Assembly (NCBI GenBank): GCA_938028465.1
Contig: CALJAA010000028.1
Location: forward strand, 78,828 to 142,827
Origin: an uncultured Granulosicoccaceae bacterium
GTDB lineage: Bacteria > Pseudomonadota > Gammaproteobacteria > Granulosicoccales > Granulosicoccaceae
DNA: 64,000 nucleotides
Direction of reading: 5' to 3'
Under the pieces are notes generated by a model. The model was not told the DNA's origin, did no database searches, and was given only the letters and a program-made list of their open reading frames with translations. The translations under genes were made by a program, and so were the position numbers. Shown in pieces: positions 33,966-42,314 of this stretch. Position 1 is the stretch's first letter. Each line of letters opens with the position of its first letter.

Positions 33966-36161
33966 ATGTTAAACAAGCCATTAGCATGGATTGTTGTGAT
34001 GTATATCTTGTGCGGGTATGTCGGTGCTAATGCAACTGACGGTATGACTGATGGTGGCGTCACTGAAAACAATGCTGCTAGACAATACCTAGAGGCGCAG
34101 TCGCAAATTGCTGACGCGCGTTATGCAGATGCATTAGCCACACTGCGCAGTTTGCAGCGTGAGTATCCATCGTTTTCTAATATCACGACAGTGCAAACTC
34201 GCATTGCTGTGCTGACCGAGTATCGGGATGCAGCGGGTTTTATGCCGGTGTTTATGCTGGCTCTGGATCAGCGAGACGAGCAGCGTTATGCGCAAGCGAT
34301 TGATACGCTAGGTAGCTTGGCTGGCCTACCTGATGATCATCCCCTAGCCGACGATGCCTTATATCTAAAGGCCTATCTGGAGATAATGGATCTCTATCGT
34401 TTCGATGATGCCAGAGAAACCATTGAGCAACTTCTACACCGTATCCCTGATACAGCTTATGCTGACTCTGCTATTTATCTTGATGCGATCGCGCTGGAGC
34501 AATCGGGTGAAACCGTTCAGGCGCGTTTGGCTTTACGCTTATTGCGTGAGCGACATACAGCGTTAAGCCTGCCGTTTGGTTTTCGCTGGCCAGCCAGTGG
34601 TGTGATGTCCCGCTATTGGTTTGAACGAGCAGATCGACGATTAGCGATCATGAGTGAGCATAGTGATGTAGCCACACGATTACGCAGCGAACGACGTGCA
34701 AGTAATGGATCACTGGTGATTGATGTTGAAGCGGATGGTCAGCGGTATTCATTAACCCTGCAACCAAGCCCGGTTGTTAAAACAGTGCAGTGGACTGATG
34801 AGAAGCTTGATGATCGTGCGCCCCCTGCATTGGCAGTTTATTCAGGTGTGGTAACCGATGAGCCTAATTCGTGGGCTCGTGTGGTGATTGATGATGGTGC
34901 AGTAAACGGCATGATTTCAATTAATGGGCAGCGCTCTCAGCTGCGTGCTGATCAAATGATCGGCACGATGGATTACTACAAGGCAGGCGTGCGTGGCCAA
35001 AGTGCTATCGATACAGAACAACCTGATTATCTTGTTGCGCCTTTAGAAGTTCGGGCTATTCAATCACGCATGGCTGGATTACAAAGCGCTACCCGCTTAG
35101 TAACGATGTCGATTGTCGTAGATGCTGCTTTTGATGATTATTACGGCGGCCAAGGAGTGGCTAAGGCACTTAATAACATTAATATGGCTGATGGTATTTA
35201 TCGCGAGCAGGGTATCGCGCTATCAATCGATAAGGTTCAGTCTTTAACTGGTGAAAACTCGCCTGTTGTGGTTGATGAAAGAGGAACCTTGGAGAGTTTG
35301 TTGGATTCGTTTCGCGAGTACCGTATGCAGCAGCGCACCTTGTATAGCAAAAGCGCTTTGGTGTATTTATTCACAGGTGCAAAAACGGTTGATCGTACAT
35401 TGGGCTTGGCGTGGATAGATACGCTTTGTCGATTAGATGGTTATGATGTAGGCCTGACTACGCCGAGTAGCTACGCCGACGTATTAACAGCGCACGAGAT
35501 TGGTCATTCATTTGGGGCCCTCCACGATACTGTAACGGCCTGCCAAGCTGACAATGACAAAATAATGTGGCCACGAATTTCCGCGAACACGCGAACAGCG
35601 TTTAGTGATTGCAGTGTAGATCAAGTCGCGGTTGCGCGAGCCAGTCAATGTTTGGGCAATGCCGTTGATGTGCGGATCAGTGCAAGCGTTGCAGAAAACA
35701 CTGTATCGTTACGTATCCTTAATAGTGATTCCTTACTACCAGTTTCTACGCGCGTTAATATTGATGCGGCTGGCGTGGAAGTTCAGTGGCCGACGATCTG
35801 CGCGGTGCAATCGCCTGGTAGCGCAGAATGCGTTCTTTCCGGCTTGGCTGCTGCATCTTCCTATGATATCGAGTTGGTGCCAATCGGCGATGACATTGGC
35901 GGAATTGTAAATGCACAGGTGGTGTCGGATATCCACGACCCGGATCCCATCAATAATGCAGTGAGCATTGATCTTGCCACAGGTGTGGTTACTCAATCAC
36001 AGGTAACGTTCGATCCAATCTCCCCAGGTGCACCAACGCCACAGCGTTCAAGCGGCTCAGGTGGTGTTCATGGGTTGACCTTACTAATGCTATTGCTTGC
36101 AGGAGTGCAGCAACGACTCGCTAGACGTTCACGACACGCATTTGGAAATGCGTTTAGATAG
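33966..36161 (+). CDS. Secreted metzincin zinc protease with GlyGly-CTERM-like tail
   Basis: A 731-residue exported protein. Signal peptide (AWIVVMYILCGYVGANA). Residues ~35-200 look like helical, TPR-like repeats. Residues ~240-360 resemble a beta-rich reprolysin-type propeptide region. The catalytic domain (~378-560) has HEIGHSFGALHD (510-521), the metzincin zinc motif HExxHxxGxxH, with a probable Met-turn at M534 (DKIMWPRIS). Residues ~565-680 are a CARDB/fibronectin-like beta domain. The end is RSSGSGG, a hydrophobic stretch (LTLLMLLLAGV) and a basic cluster (RLARRSR), like a GlyGly-CTERM sorting tag processed by a rhombosortase. Convergent with the DUF1919 gene, with 8 bases of overlap. 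Confidence 0.8.
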   Translation: MLNKPLAWIVVMYILCGYVGANATDGMTDGGVTENNAARQYLEAQSQIADARYADALATLRSLQREYPSFSNITTVQTRIAVLTEYRDAAGFMPVFMLALDQRDEQRYAQAIDTLGSLAGLPDDHPLADDALYLKAYLEIMDLYRFDDARETIEQLLHRIPDTAYADSAIYLDAIALEQSGETVQARLALRLLRERHTALSLPFGFRWPASGVMSRYWFERADRRLAIMSEHSDVATRLRSERRASNGSLVIDVEADGQRYSLTLQPSPVVKTVQWTDEKLDDRAPPALAVYSGVVTDEPNSWARVVIDDGAVNGMISINGQRSQLRADQMIGTMDYYKAGVRGQSAIDTEQPDYLVAPLEVRAIQSRMAGLQSATRLVTMSIVVDAAFDDYYGGQGVAKALNNINMADGIYREQGIALSIDKVQSLTGENSPVVVDERGTLESLLDSFREYRMQQRTLYSKSALVYLFTGAKTVDRTLGLAWIDTLCRLDGYDVGLTTPSSYADVLTAHEIGHSFGALHDTVTACQADNDKIMWPRISANTRTAFSDCSVDQVAVARASQCLGNAVDVRISASVAENTVSLRILNSDSLLPVSTRVNIDAAGVEVQWPTICAVQSPGSAECVLSGLAAASSYDIELVPIGDDIGGIVNAQVVSDIHDPDPINNAVSIDLATGVVTQSQVTFDPISPGAPTPQRSSGSGGVHGLTLLMLLLAGVQQRLARRSRHAFGNAFR

Positions 36162-36852
36162 GCGTCGAGAGTTGCTCGGCTTCGTCTATTTCAAATGATT
36201 GCGTTACTGCTGGGCCATCTACTAAGCGCCGGTAGTTAACATGGCTCAAGTGGTTGTAGTCGGTGTAAGCATTGCCAATTTCGGATTGGCCGCGGTAAGC
36301 GGGTACGGTAATCGCTGAAGAAAGCCATGGGCAAGGTTGAGCGGTGAGTAGAATTTTACGGCCGGGCAATTGATCGAATTGCTGCATTAAATCAAGCGTA
36401 CATAGATCACGGTCAGTGAATGCAAAAATCAATTTTTGTTTGTTTATACGCTGCGAGCGACGGATCCATTTATCTTGAGCATCGTAGGCTGTTTCGTAGT
36501 GCATAAAATGTATTTCTACATCGTCTAGATGCGCTATCGGATATTGGCCAAATTGCTGATGAACAATACGCCCGGGTACATACTTTGATGAGCCAACAAA
36601 TTTAAGCTCTTGGTTGAGGTAGTAATCCAATCGTGATGCAAATTTTAGATAGCAGGGAGCGTAGAAAAACAAATTGGCGGTGGGGGAGAGGTATGTCATG
36701 TCGAGGAACCGGTACGGCAGTGTGCCAGTACAGTTGCTCGCGATAATAGAGAAGTCACGACTCTTAATGCCACGAATATGCTGCTGCACCTGCGCTTTAC
36801 GCGCCAGTTTGGTCGCCTTTGTGGTCGTTTTTGTTAAGAGTTTGCTAAGCAT
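36154..36852 (-). CDS. DUF1919 family protein
   Basis: A 232-residue protein of the DUF1919 group, often found among polysaccharide genes and annotated as exopolysaccharide synthesis proteins without known activity. Marks are FSIIASNCTGTLPYRFLDM, YLSPTANLFFYAPCYLKFAS, LDDVEIHFMHYETAYDAQDKW (split) and VPAYRGQSEIGNAY. The basic N-terminus has no signal peptide. I chose the ATG at 36852, with AAGAGAT before it; an ATG at 36873 is possible. A homopolymer-rich leader with runs of eight and seven A lies upstream. Confidence 0.8.
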   Translation of the reverse strand: MLSKLLTKTTTKATKLARKAQVQQHIRGIKSRDFSIIASNCTGTLPYRFLDMTYLSPTANLFFYAPCYLKFASRLDYYLNQELKFVGSSKYVPGRIVHQQFGQYPIAHLDDVEIHFMHYETAYDAQDKWIRRSQRINKQKLIFAFTDRDLCTLDLMQQFDQLPGRKILLTAQPCPWLSSAITVPAYRGQSEIGNAYTDYNHLSHVNYRRLVDGPAVTQSFEIDEAEQLSTPI

Positions 36853-37024
36853 ATGAACATCTCTTGTTAACATCTCTCGGCGCTTGCAGCACGTCGTTTT
36901 TTTCGCTTTTTTTTCATCCGAGTTTTACATCCGTGTTTTAGTGTCGTTCAATCCTTGTCGTTGAATGATTATGCACTAAATGTCGAAAGGAAATGGCGAA
37001 AGGTTGACAGTCATTGCAGCTTTA

Positions 37025-38131
37025 TCATTTGTTCGATCTTGGACGCTCCACCAGAGTGGCAGAAACCCTGATCAGCTCGCCATTACGCCAGACATTCATA
37101 TCTACTGTATCAGCTGGGTGTAGGGAAGAAATCAACAACAACATCTCGGTGGTGTTATTTATTGCGCGATCACCTACGTGAGTGACCACATCATAGGCTT
37201 GCAAGCCAGCTTGAGCCCCGGGGCCATTGGGCAGTACTCCCGTGATCACGGCTCCGCGCATAATTCGTTGATTTAATGCAGGAAACATCGGTAGATCATC
37301 AGCGCCTATGCCCAACCAGCCACGTACCACGCGGCCTTTATCAACTAACTGAGGCACCACTTGGCGTAGCAATTCTGCCGGAATGGCGAATCCGATGCCT
37401 TGAGCGCCTTTATCTCGACTAAAAGCGCCCGTGTTAACGCCTACAAGTTGGCCCGACGGGTTGATCAGGGCTCCACCTGAGTTACCCGGATTGATCGCAG
37501 CGTCGATTTGTACAAAATTCTGCCAGGCGCTACCGCCAGCTACTCGTCTAGCAATGGCGCTGACAATGCCTTGGGTTACGGTTTGGCCCACGCCAAACGG
37601 ATTGCCGATAGCGAGTACGATATCCCCTACGCGCAGCTGAGGCGAATTTTCGAAGGTTGCGTAAGGTAGGGGTTTGTCTGAATTGATCTTCACTACAGCT
37701 AAATCGGTTTCTTTATCGCTGCCCAGCACATCCGCTTCGAGCAGTTCGCCATTATTGAGCACGACATTGATCGTGTCGGCGCCATCAATTAGGTGATAAT
37801 TGGTCAGTACCAAGCCATTCTCATCGATTATGACCCCTGAGCCTTGGCTAGTGCTGAGGCGTTCTAGCGGGGCGATACCGGCTAAAGTGGTGGCCGGCAC
37901 GGAGGAATAGATGGTCTCACTGGAGTAAAGACTCACCACTGATGGCGCAACCTGAGCTATACCTTTGTTGTACGAGTCAACTTGATTACCTGGGAGCCGG
38001 CCAAGCCAGTTACTTGGCGCCAATGACGCAAGGCTCAACTGCCCAGAGTTTGTGGTTAGCCCAAATATCAACAATCCCGCTGCAAGGCCAATGAGCGAGT
38101 AGCTTATCCAATGCCGGGTTTTGATCTGCAT
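37025..38131 (-). CDS. degS: Membrane-anchored serine protease of the DegS/AlgW type
   Basis: A 368-residue periplasmic protease. One N-terminal membrane anchor (ISYSLIGLAAGLLIFGL), a trypsin domain with catalytic H113 (TNYHLIDGAD), D143 (ETDLAVVKI) and S218 (NPGNSGGAL), and a single PDZ domain (about 270-360). A single PDZ and a membrane anchor, not a cleavable signal, fit DegS/AlgW, which cut the anti-sigma factor RseA/MucA when outer-membrane proteins misfold. It is divergent from petABC, a neighbourhood shared broadly with Pseudomonas. Confidence 0.93.
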   Translation of the reverse strand: MQIKTRHWISYSLIGLAAGLLIFGLTTNSGQLSLASLAPSNWLGRLPGNQVDSYNKGIAQVAPSVVSLYSSETIYSSVPATTLAGIAPLERLSTSQGSGVIIDENGLVLTNYHLIDGADTINVVLNNGELLEADVLGSDKETDLAVVKINSDKPLPYATFENSPQLRVGDIVLAIGNPFGVGQTVTQGIVSAIARRVAGGSAWQNFVQIDAAINPGNSGGALINPSGQLVGVNTGAFSRDKGAQGIGFAIPAELLRQVVPQLVDKGRVVRGWLGIGADDLPMFPALNQRIMRGAVITGVLPNGPGAQAGLQAYDVVTHVGDRAINNTTEMLLLISSLHPADTVDMNVWRNGELIRVSATLVERPRSNK

Positions 38132-38254
38132 GCTCCGTAAGAAGGTGCTTGCTATGGTAACCGAAGTACCCTGTTAGCGCGGTTTTGCTGCCGTTGTTGT
38201 GCTAATCTAGGGGGCTGCATCAAGTGTAAGAATTCAAGATATTGGAGCCTCCAA

Positions 38255-38905
38255 ATGAGCGCTAAAAAACAGACGGAAAACAGCAACGCTGCACCCGTCG
38301 AAAGTTCAATTAATCAGGACAATGTTGATCCTGCTCGTCGTCGTCTTTTAATAGGTGGCGCATCGGTCGTGGGGGGAGCAGGAGCCGTCGCTATGGGCGT
38401 ATCCATGCTAGCTTCCATGTCTCCCAGTGCACGGGCGAAAGCCGCGGGCGCACCTGTAGAAGCCGACATCAGCAAACTGGCAGAAGGCCAGATGATGACT
38501 ATCGAATGGCGTGGTAAGCCGGTGTGGGTGGTACGCCGCACTGCAGCTGCTATCGAACTTCTTAAAAACACCTCGATGGCATTAAGTGACCCTGACTCAC
38601 TCGAAGAACAGCAACCGGCCTATGCACAAAATGCGGTTCGTTCAATCAAAGAAGAATACCTCGTGCTGATTGGCCTCTGTACTCACCTAGGTTGCTCACC
38701 GGGTTATCGCCCTGATGTTGCTGCGGCCGATTTGGGTGCAGATTGGGAGGGTGGTTTTTTCTGCGCCTGTCACGGGTCTAAGTTTGATCTTGCCGGACGA
38801 GTATTAGCAGGTGTGCCAGCGCCAACGAATCTCGAAGTACCGCCGCATTCATATGTCGATGATTCCAACCTCATTATTGGTGTTGAAGAAGGGGCTGCAG
38901 CATGA
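38255..38905 (+). CDS. petA: Rieske iron-sulfur subunit of the bc1 complex
   Basis: A 216-residue subunit. A twin-arginine type start (PARRRLLIGG) precedes the membrane helix (ASVVGGAGAVAMGVSML). The [2Fe-2S] ligands are in LCTHLGCSPG (C142, H144) and FCACHGSKFD (C170, H173), with the C147/C172 disulfide pair. It passes electrons from quinol to cytochrome c1. A TTGGAGCC ribosome site precedes the ATG. Its end overlaps petB by four bases. Confidence 0.97.
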   Translation: MSAKKQTENSNAAPVESSINQDNVDPARRRLLIGGASVVGGAGAVAMGVSMLASMSPSARAKAAGAPVEADISKLAEGQMMTIEWRGKPVWVVRRTAAAIELLKNTSMALSDPDSLEEQQPAYAQNAVRSIKEEYLVLIGLCTHLGCSPGYRPDVAAADLGADWEGGFFCACHGSKFDLAGRVLAGVPAPTNLEVPPHSYVDDSNLIIGVEEGAAA

Positions 38906-40122
38906 GCAAGACAACAGGCTTAATCGGTTGGATCGATGAGCGATTTCCGCTCACCAAAATGATGGAAGAGCACGTAACTAAGTATTACGCGCCAAAAAAC
39001 TTTAACTTTTGGTACTACTTCGGCTCCTTGGCCATGGTGGTGCTAGCGCTTCAATTTATCACCGGTATTTTCCTAACTATGAACTACAAGCCCGATGGCG
39101 AGCTTGCGTTCAAATCGGTTGAATACATCATGCGTGATGTCAATTTCGGTTGGTTAATTCGCTACATGCACTCAACCGGTGCATCAATGTTTTTTGTTGT
39201 TGTCTACTTACATATGTTTCGCGGCATTATGTATGGCTCGTACAAAAAGCCACGTGAGTTGTTGTGGGTTTTCGGTATGCTTATTTACGTAGCGCTAATG
39301 GCTGAAGCCTTTATGGGTTATTTGTTGCCTTGGGGCCAGATGAGCTACTGGGGTGCGCAGGTCATCATCTCCTTGTTTGGCGCTATCCCATTTGGTATTG
39401 GTGATGCAGTAACGCTTTGGTTAAAAGGTGATTACATTGTTTCTGATGCCACGCTTAACCGATTCTTTGCTTTGCACGTTATTGCTGTGCCTCTTGTACT
39501 GATTTTCTTGGTAGCAGCGCATATCTTGGCGCTTCACGAAGTGGGTTCAAACAACCCTGATGGTATCGATATCAAGAAAGATAAAAACGCGGCTGGCATC
39601 CCTAAAGACGGCATCCCGTTCCACCCTTACTACACCGTTAAAGATCTATTCGGTTTAGTCGTGTTCTTGATCGTGTTTTTTGCGATAGTGTTTTTTGCCC
39701 CTGAAATGGGTGGCTACTTTTTGGAGCACGCCAACTTCGTACCGGCTGATCCACTAAAAACACCAGAGCATATTGCACCGGTTTGGTACTTCACACCGTT
39801 TTATGCAATCTTGCGCGCCGTGCCAGATAAATTGATGGGTGTTATGGCAATGGGTGCTGCGATTGTTGTGTTGTTCTTCTTGCCATGGATAGATCGTGGT
39901 CCGGTTAGATCAATACGCTATCGCTCGACTGCTTATAAGGTATTGCTGTTCTCTTTTGTTATTGCATTTATCGTGTTGGGTTACTACGGTATGCAGTCTC
40001 CAACACCTGTGGGCACAGCGATTTCTCGAATATGTGCACTGATTTATTTTGGTTTCTTCGTCGGCCTATTTTTTGTGAGCCGAAATGAGAAAACGAAGCC
40101 ATTACCTGAGAGGGTCACATAA
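38902..40122 (+). CDS. petB: Cytochrome b subunit of the bc1 complex
   Basis: A 406-residue membrane protein with eight or more helices. Heme-ligand histidines fit H90 and H104 (IRYMHSTGASMFF, VYLHMFRGI) and H192 and H207 (FFALHVIAVPL, AAHILALHEVG). The Qo-site motif is PVWY (293-296), the form usual in beta- and gammaproteobacteria in place of PEWY. It is the core quinol-oxidising subunit. Coupled to petA by ATGA and to petC by TAATG overlaps. Confidence 0.97.
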   Translation: MSKTTGLIGWIDERFPLTKMMEEHVTKYYAPKNFNFWYYFGSLAMVVLALQFITGIFLTMNYKPDGELAFKSVEYIMRDVNFGWLIRYMHSTGASMFFVVVYLHMFRGIMYGSYKKPRELLWVFGMLIYVALMAEAFMGYLLPWGQMSYWGAQVIISLFGAIPFGIGDAVTLWLKGDYIVSDATLNRFFALHVIAVPLVLIFLVAAHILALHEVGSNNPDGIDIKKDKNAAGIPKDGIPFHPYYTVKDLFGLVVFLIVFFAIVFFAPEMGGYFLEHANFVPADPLKTPEHIAPVWYFTPFYAILRAVPDKLMGVMAMGAAIVVLFFLPWIDRGPVRSIRYRSTAYKVLLFSFVIAFIVLGYYGMQSPTPVGTAISRICALIYFGFFVGLFFVSRNEKTKPLPERVT

Positions 40123-40913
40123 TGCAGACCGTAATTAACACACGTATTGTCAAGACAAGTAGTCTTGCTCTAAAAGGTCTCGTGTTAGCTGCAACCGTAT
40201 TATTGCCTCTGCACGTAAGTGCGGCAGGTGGTGGTGCTAAGCTGGAATCCCCTATCATTGATACTGGCAACCATAAGTCGTTGCAGCGAGGGGCTCAAAC
40301 CTTCGTCAACTACTGCATGGGGTGCCACACTGCCGACTATGCTCGTTATAGTCGTGTCGCTGCCGACCTTAAACTGTCTGAAGAAGACGTGCTCAATAAT
40401 CTTATTTTCACTACAGATGATGCTGGCGAGCGAAGTAAGGTGGGCTCGTTGATGGAAAGCAGTATGTCCGAAGATTACGGTAAGCAAGCATTCGGTGTTG
40501 CTCCGCCAAATCTTGCATTAACGGCGCGTTCGCGTGGCGTTGATTGGATTTACAGTTACCTTAAAGGCTTTTATCTCGACCCAAGCCGCCCAGGTTTAGG
40601 CGTGAACAACACAGTTTATCCCGGCGCTGCGATGCCTCACGTTTTGTGGGAACAGCAGGGGCTGATGGAAGCCAATTACGTAACCGATGATGCAGGTCAC
40701 AAAGAGCTCAAGCTCACGCGAATAAGCGAGGGCACCATGAGTGAAGATGAGTACGACGATATGGTTGCTGATCTGGTCAATTTTATGTCTTATATGGCTG
40801 ACCCAATCAAGCAAACGCGCCACCGCATCGGCATGATGGTGATGTTGTTCTTATTGTTGCTACTTGCGTTGGTATATTCTCTTAAAAAGGAATACTGGAA
40901 AGACGTCGTCTGA
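40122..40913 (+). CDS. petC: Cytochrome c1 subunit of the bc1 complex
   Basis: A 263-residue protein with signal peptide (LVLAATVLLPLHVSA), a heme c site CMGCH (65-69) and one C-terminal membrane anchor (MMVMLFLLLLLALVYSL). YLKGFYLDPSRPGLGVNN and AAMPHVLW are conserved in proteobacterial cytochrome c1. It hands electrons to soluble cytochrome c. It is followed by a strong hairpin, and not by sspA as usual. Confidence 0.97.
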   Translation: MQTVINTRIVKTSSLALKGLVLAATVLLPLHVSAAGGGAKLESPIIDTGNHKSLQRGAQTFVNYCMGCHTADYARYSRVAADLKLSEEDVLNNLIFTTDDAGERSKVGSLMESSMSEDYGKQAFGVAPPNLALTARSRGVDWIYSYLKGFYLDPSRPGLGVNNTVYPGAAMPHVLWEQQGLMEANYVTDDAGHKELKLTRISEGTMSEDEYDDMVADLVNFMSYMADPIKQTRHRIGMMVMLFLLLLLALVYSLKKEYWKDVV

Positions 40914-40931
40914 TTTTGATTTGTGACAGTT

Positions 40932-40957
40932 ATGCCCGGTTCGGTTGAGCCGGGTAT
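40932..40957 (+). terminator. Hairpin after petABC
   Basis: ATGCCCGGTTC and GAGCCGGGTAT pair over 11 bp (with G-U pairs) around a GGTT loop; GACA/TGTC just outside can extend it. Only a short T-containing tail follows, so it may be a weak terminator or mRNA end-stabiliser. Confidence 0.6.
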
Positions 40958-41136
40958 TGTCGCTAAGCACCTGAATTAGTATTGGCAGTTGAAGCCACCG
41001 CGCCAATATGGCATGGTGGCGTTGTTCCTGACTGGATAAAGGCGTAGTTTACGAATCCATTTGCGATACGGTACGATACGATTCAATCAACATGAGTTGA
41101 CTGAATTGACGATTAGAGTTTTTTGGCGACACCGAA

Positions 41137-41535
41137 ATGACCCCGAGCAGGCCCTACCTTATACGTGCACTTTACGAGTGGATAGTTGATAACCAACTAA
41201 CCCCGTATTTGCTGGTGGACGCCACTCAAGAAAACGTCATCATTCCGCAAGCCTTCGTCGATGACGGCAAAATCATCCTCAATGTTAGCCCAGAAGCGAC
41301 GCACAGCTTAGTGCTCGGCAACGACGCCATTGTATTTAATGCACGCTTTAGCGGCAACGCTATGGATGTCAGCGTACCGGTAGCCAGCGTCAACGCAATC
41401 TACGCTCGCGAAAATGGGCAAGGTATGGTGTTCGGCAAGCACGACGATATCCCACCAGAGCCAGGCACCGACAAGAAAAAGAAAAAGCCGAGCGCCAACG
41501 AAATCAAGCGACCCAATCTAAAGATCGTTAAGTAG
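41137..41535 (+). CDS. sspB: ClpXP protease adaptor SspB
   Basis: A 132-residue adaptor that brings ssrA-tagged proteins to ClpXP. The substrate-binding domain spans residues 1-105 (SRPYLIRALYEWIVDNQLTPYLLVDAT, IILNVSPEATHSLVLGND, FNARFSG). A flexible Lys-rich linker follows. The C-terminal ClpX-docking peptide is RPNLKIVK, close to the E. coli one. sspA, the usual upstream neighbour, is missing; 223 bases without a gene separate sspB from petC. Confidence 0.93.
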   Translation: MTPSRPYLIRALYEWIVDNQLTPYLLVDATQENVIIPQAFVDDGKIILNVSPEATHSLVLGNDAIVFNARFSGNAMDVSVPVASVNAIYARENGQGMVFGKHDDIPPEPGTDKKKKKPSANEIKRPNLKIVK

Positions 41536-41835
41536 TCTTTTTCATTAAGCCTTATAGCTGCATAGGGCCTAATACTATGCATGAAATCTGGTTATTGGAT
41601 GTTGGCTTAGCCTTATCCCGCGACTTAGAAATATATACGTTATCTGCTGTAGGCTGGATGCGGCTTTGATCAGTAATATTTGTCAAATAATACCGAATCA
41701 CAAAGCAAGCGCGAGAGACTTGAGTCGGATTTATCAGCTTAGCTTTGATAAATAATTGGGGTGGATAATACCTCAGAGGGTATGGTTGAGCAAGTATGGC
41801 TATCGCTACGCGAAAAGTGGTGTTGGCAAAGATAG
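41536..41835. other. Gene-free stretch between convergent sspB and yraN
   Basis: About 300 bases with no convincing gene. It contains GCCTTAT/ATAGGGC (7 bp) soon after sspB, and TTTATCA/TGATAAA nearer yraN. Either could help end transcription from its side. Nothing else was recognised. Confidence 0.4.
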
Positions 41836-42261
41836 TTATCCGTCAATCGCATTGATAAACCAATCGAGAGCGTTATTCTCAAACTCAGTTGATACCCGGC
41901 CGTATAGGCTCATGCCTCGTTCAACTTCTTCATCGGCGCTAGGGTCCAGTGGTGATAAGGCAATAACATCAATTCGGGCAGCTTGTTGTGGCTGAGCGTG
42001 TTGCTGCAAAAATGCTCGCGCTGCCACTTTGAGTTTGTTCTGTTTGGAACGATCAACGCTTATAACCGCGTTGCCGTAGCGGCCTTTTTTTCGGTAGCGC
42101 ACTTCTACAAATACCCAGCTATTGGCTTTGTCGTCGAACATGATGAGGTCGATTTCACCCATGCGTCGATTAAAATTTTGGCTGATGTACCGCAAGCCCT
42201 GAGTTTGTAAATACCGGCAAGCGAGTTGTTCGGCCGCGTGGCCAATGGCTTGTGTGTTCAT
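41836..42261 (-). CDS. yraN: YraN/UPF0102 family endonuclease-like protein
   Basis: A 141-residue protein with a restriction-endonuclease-like core: AEQLACRYLQTQGLRYISQNFNRRMGEIDLI and FVEVRYRK give the conserved E-x-D...ExK-type arrangement. The exact function is unknown; a Holliday-junction-resolvase-like fold is expected for the family. It follows lpoA by 53 bases, the standard rsmI-lpoA-yraN neighbourhood. Confidence 0.9.
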   Translation of the reverse strand: MNTQAIGHAAEQLACRYLQTQGLRYISQNFNRRMGEIDLIMFDDKANSWVFVEVRYRKKGRYGNAVISVDRSKQNKLKVAARAFLQQHAQPQQAARIDVIALSPLDPSADEEVERGMSLYGRVSTEFENNALDWFINAIDG

Positions 42262-42314
42262 AAGGACCTCCTTGTCCTGTGAGTTAAGTTGATCGAGTGA
42301 TGTGTACGGTGATG

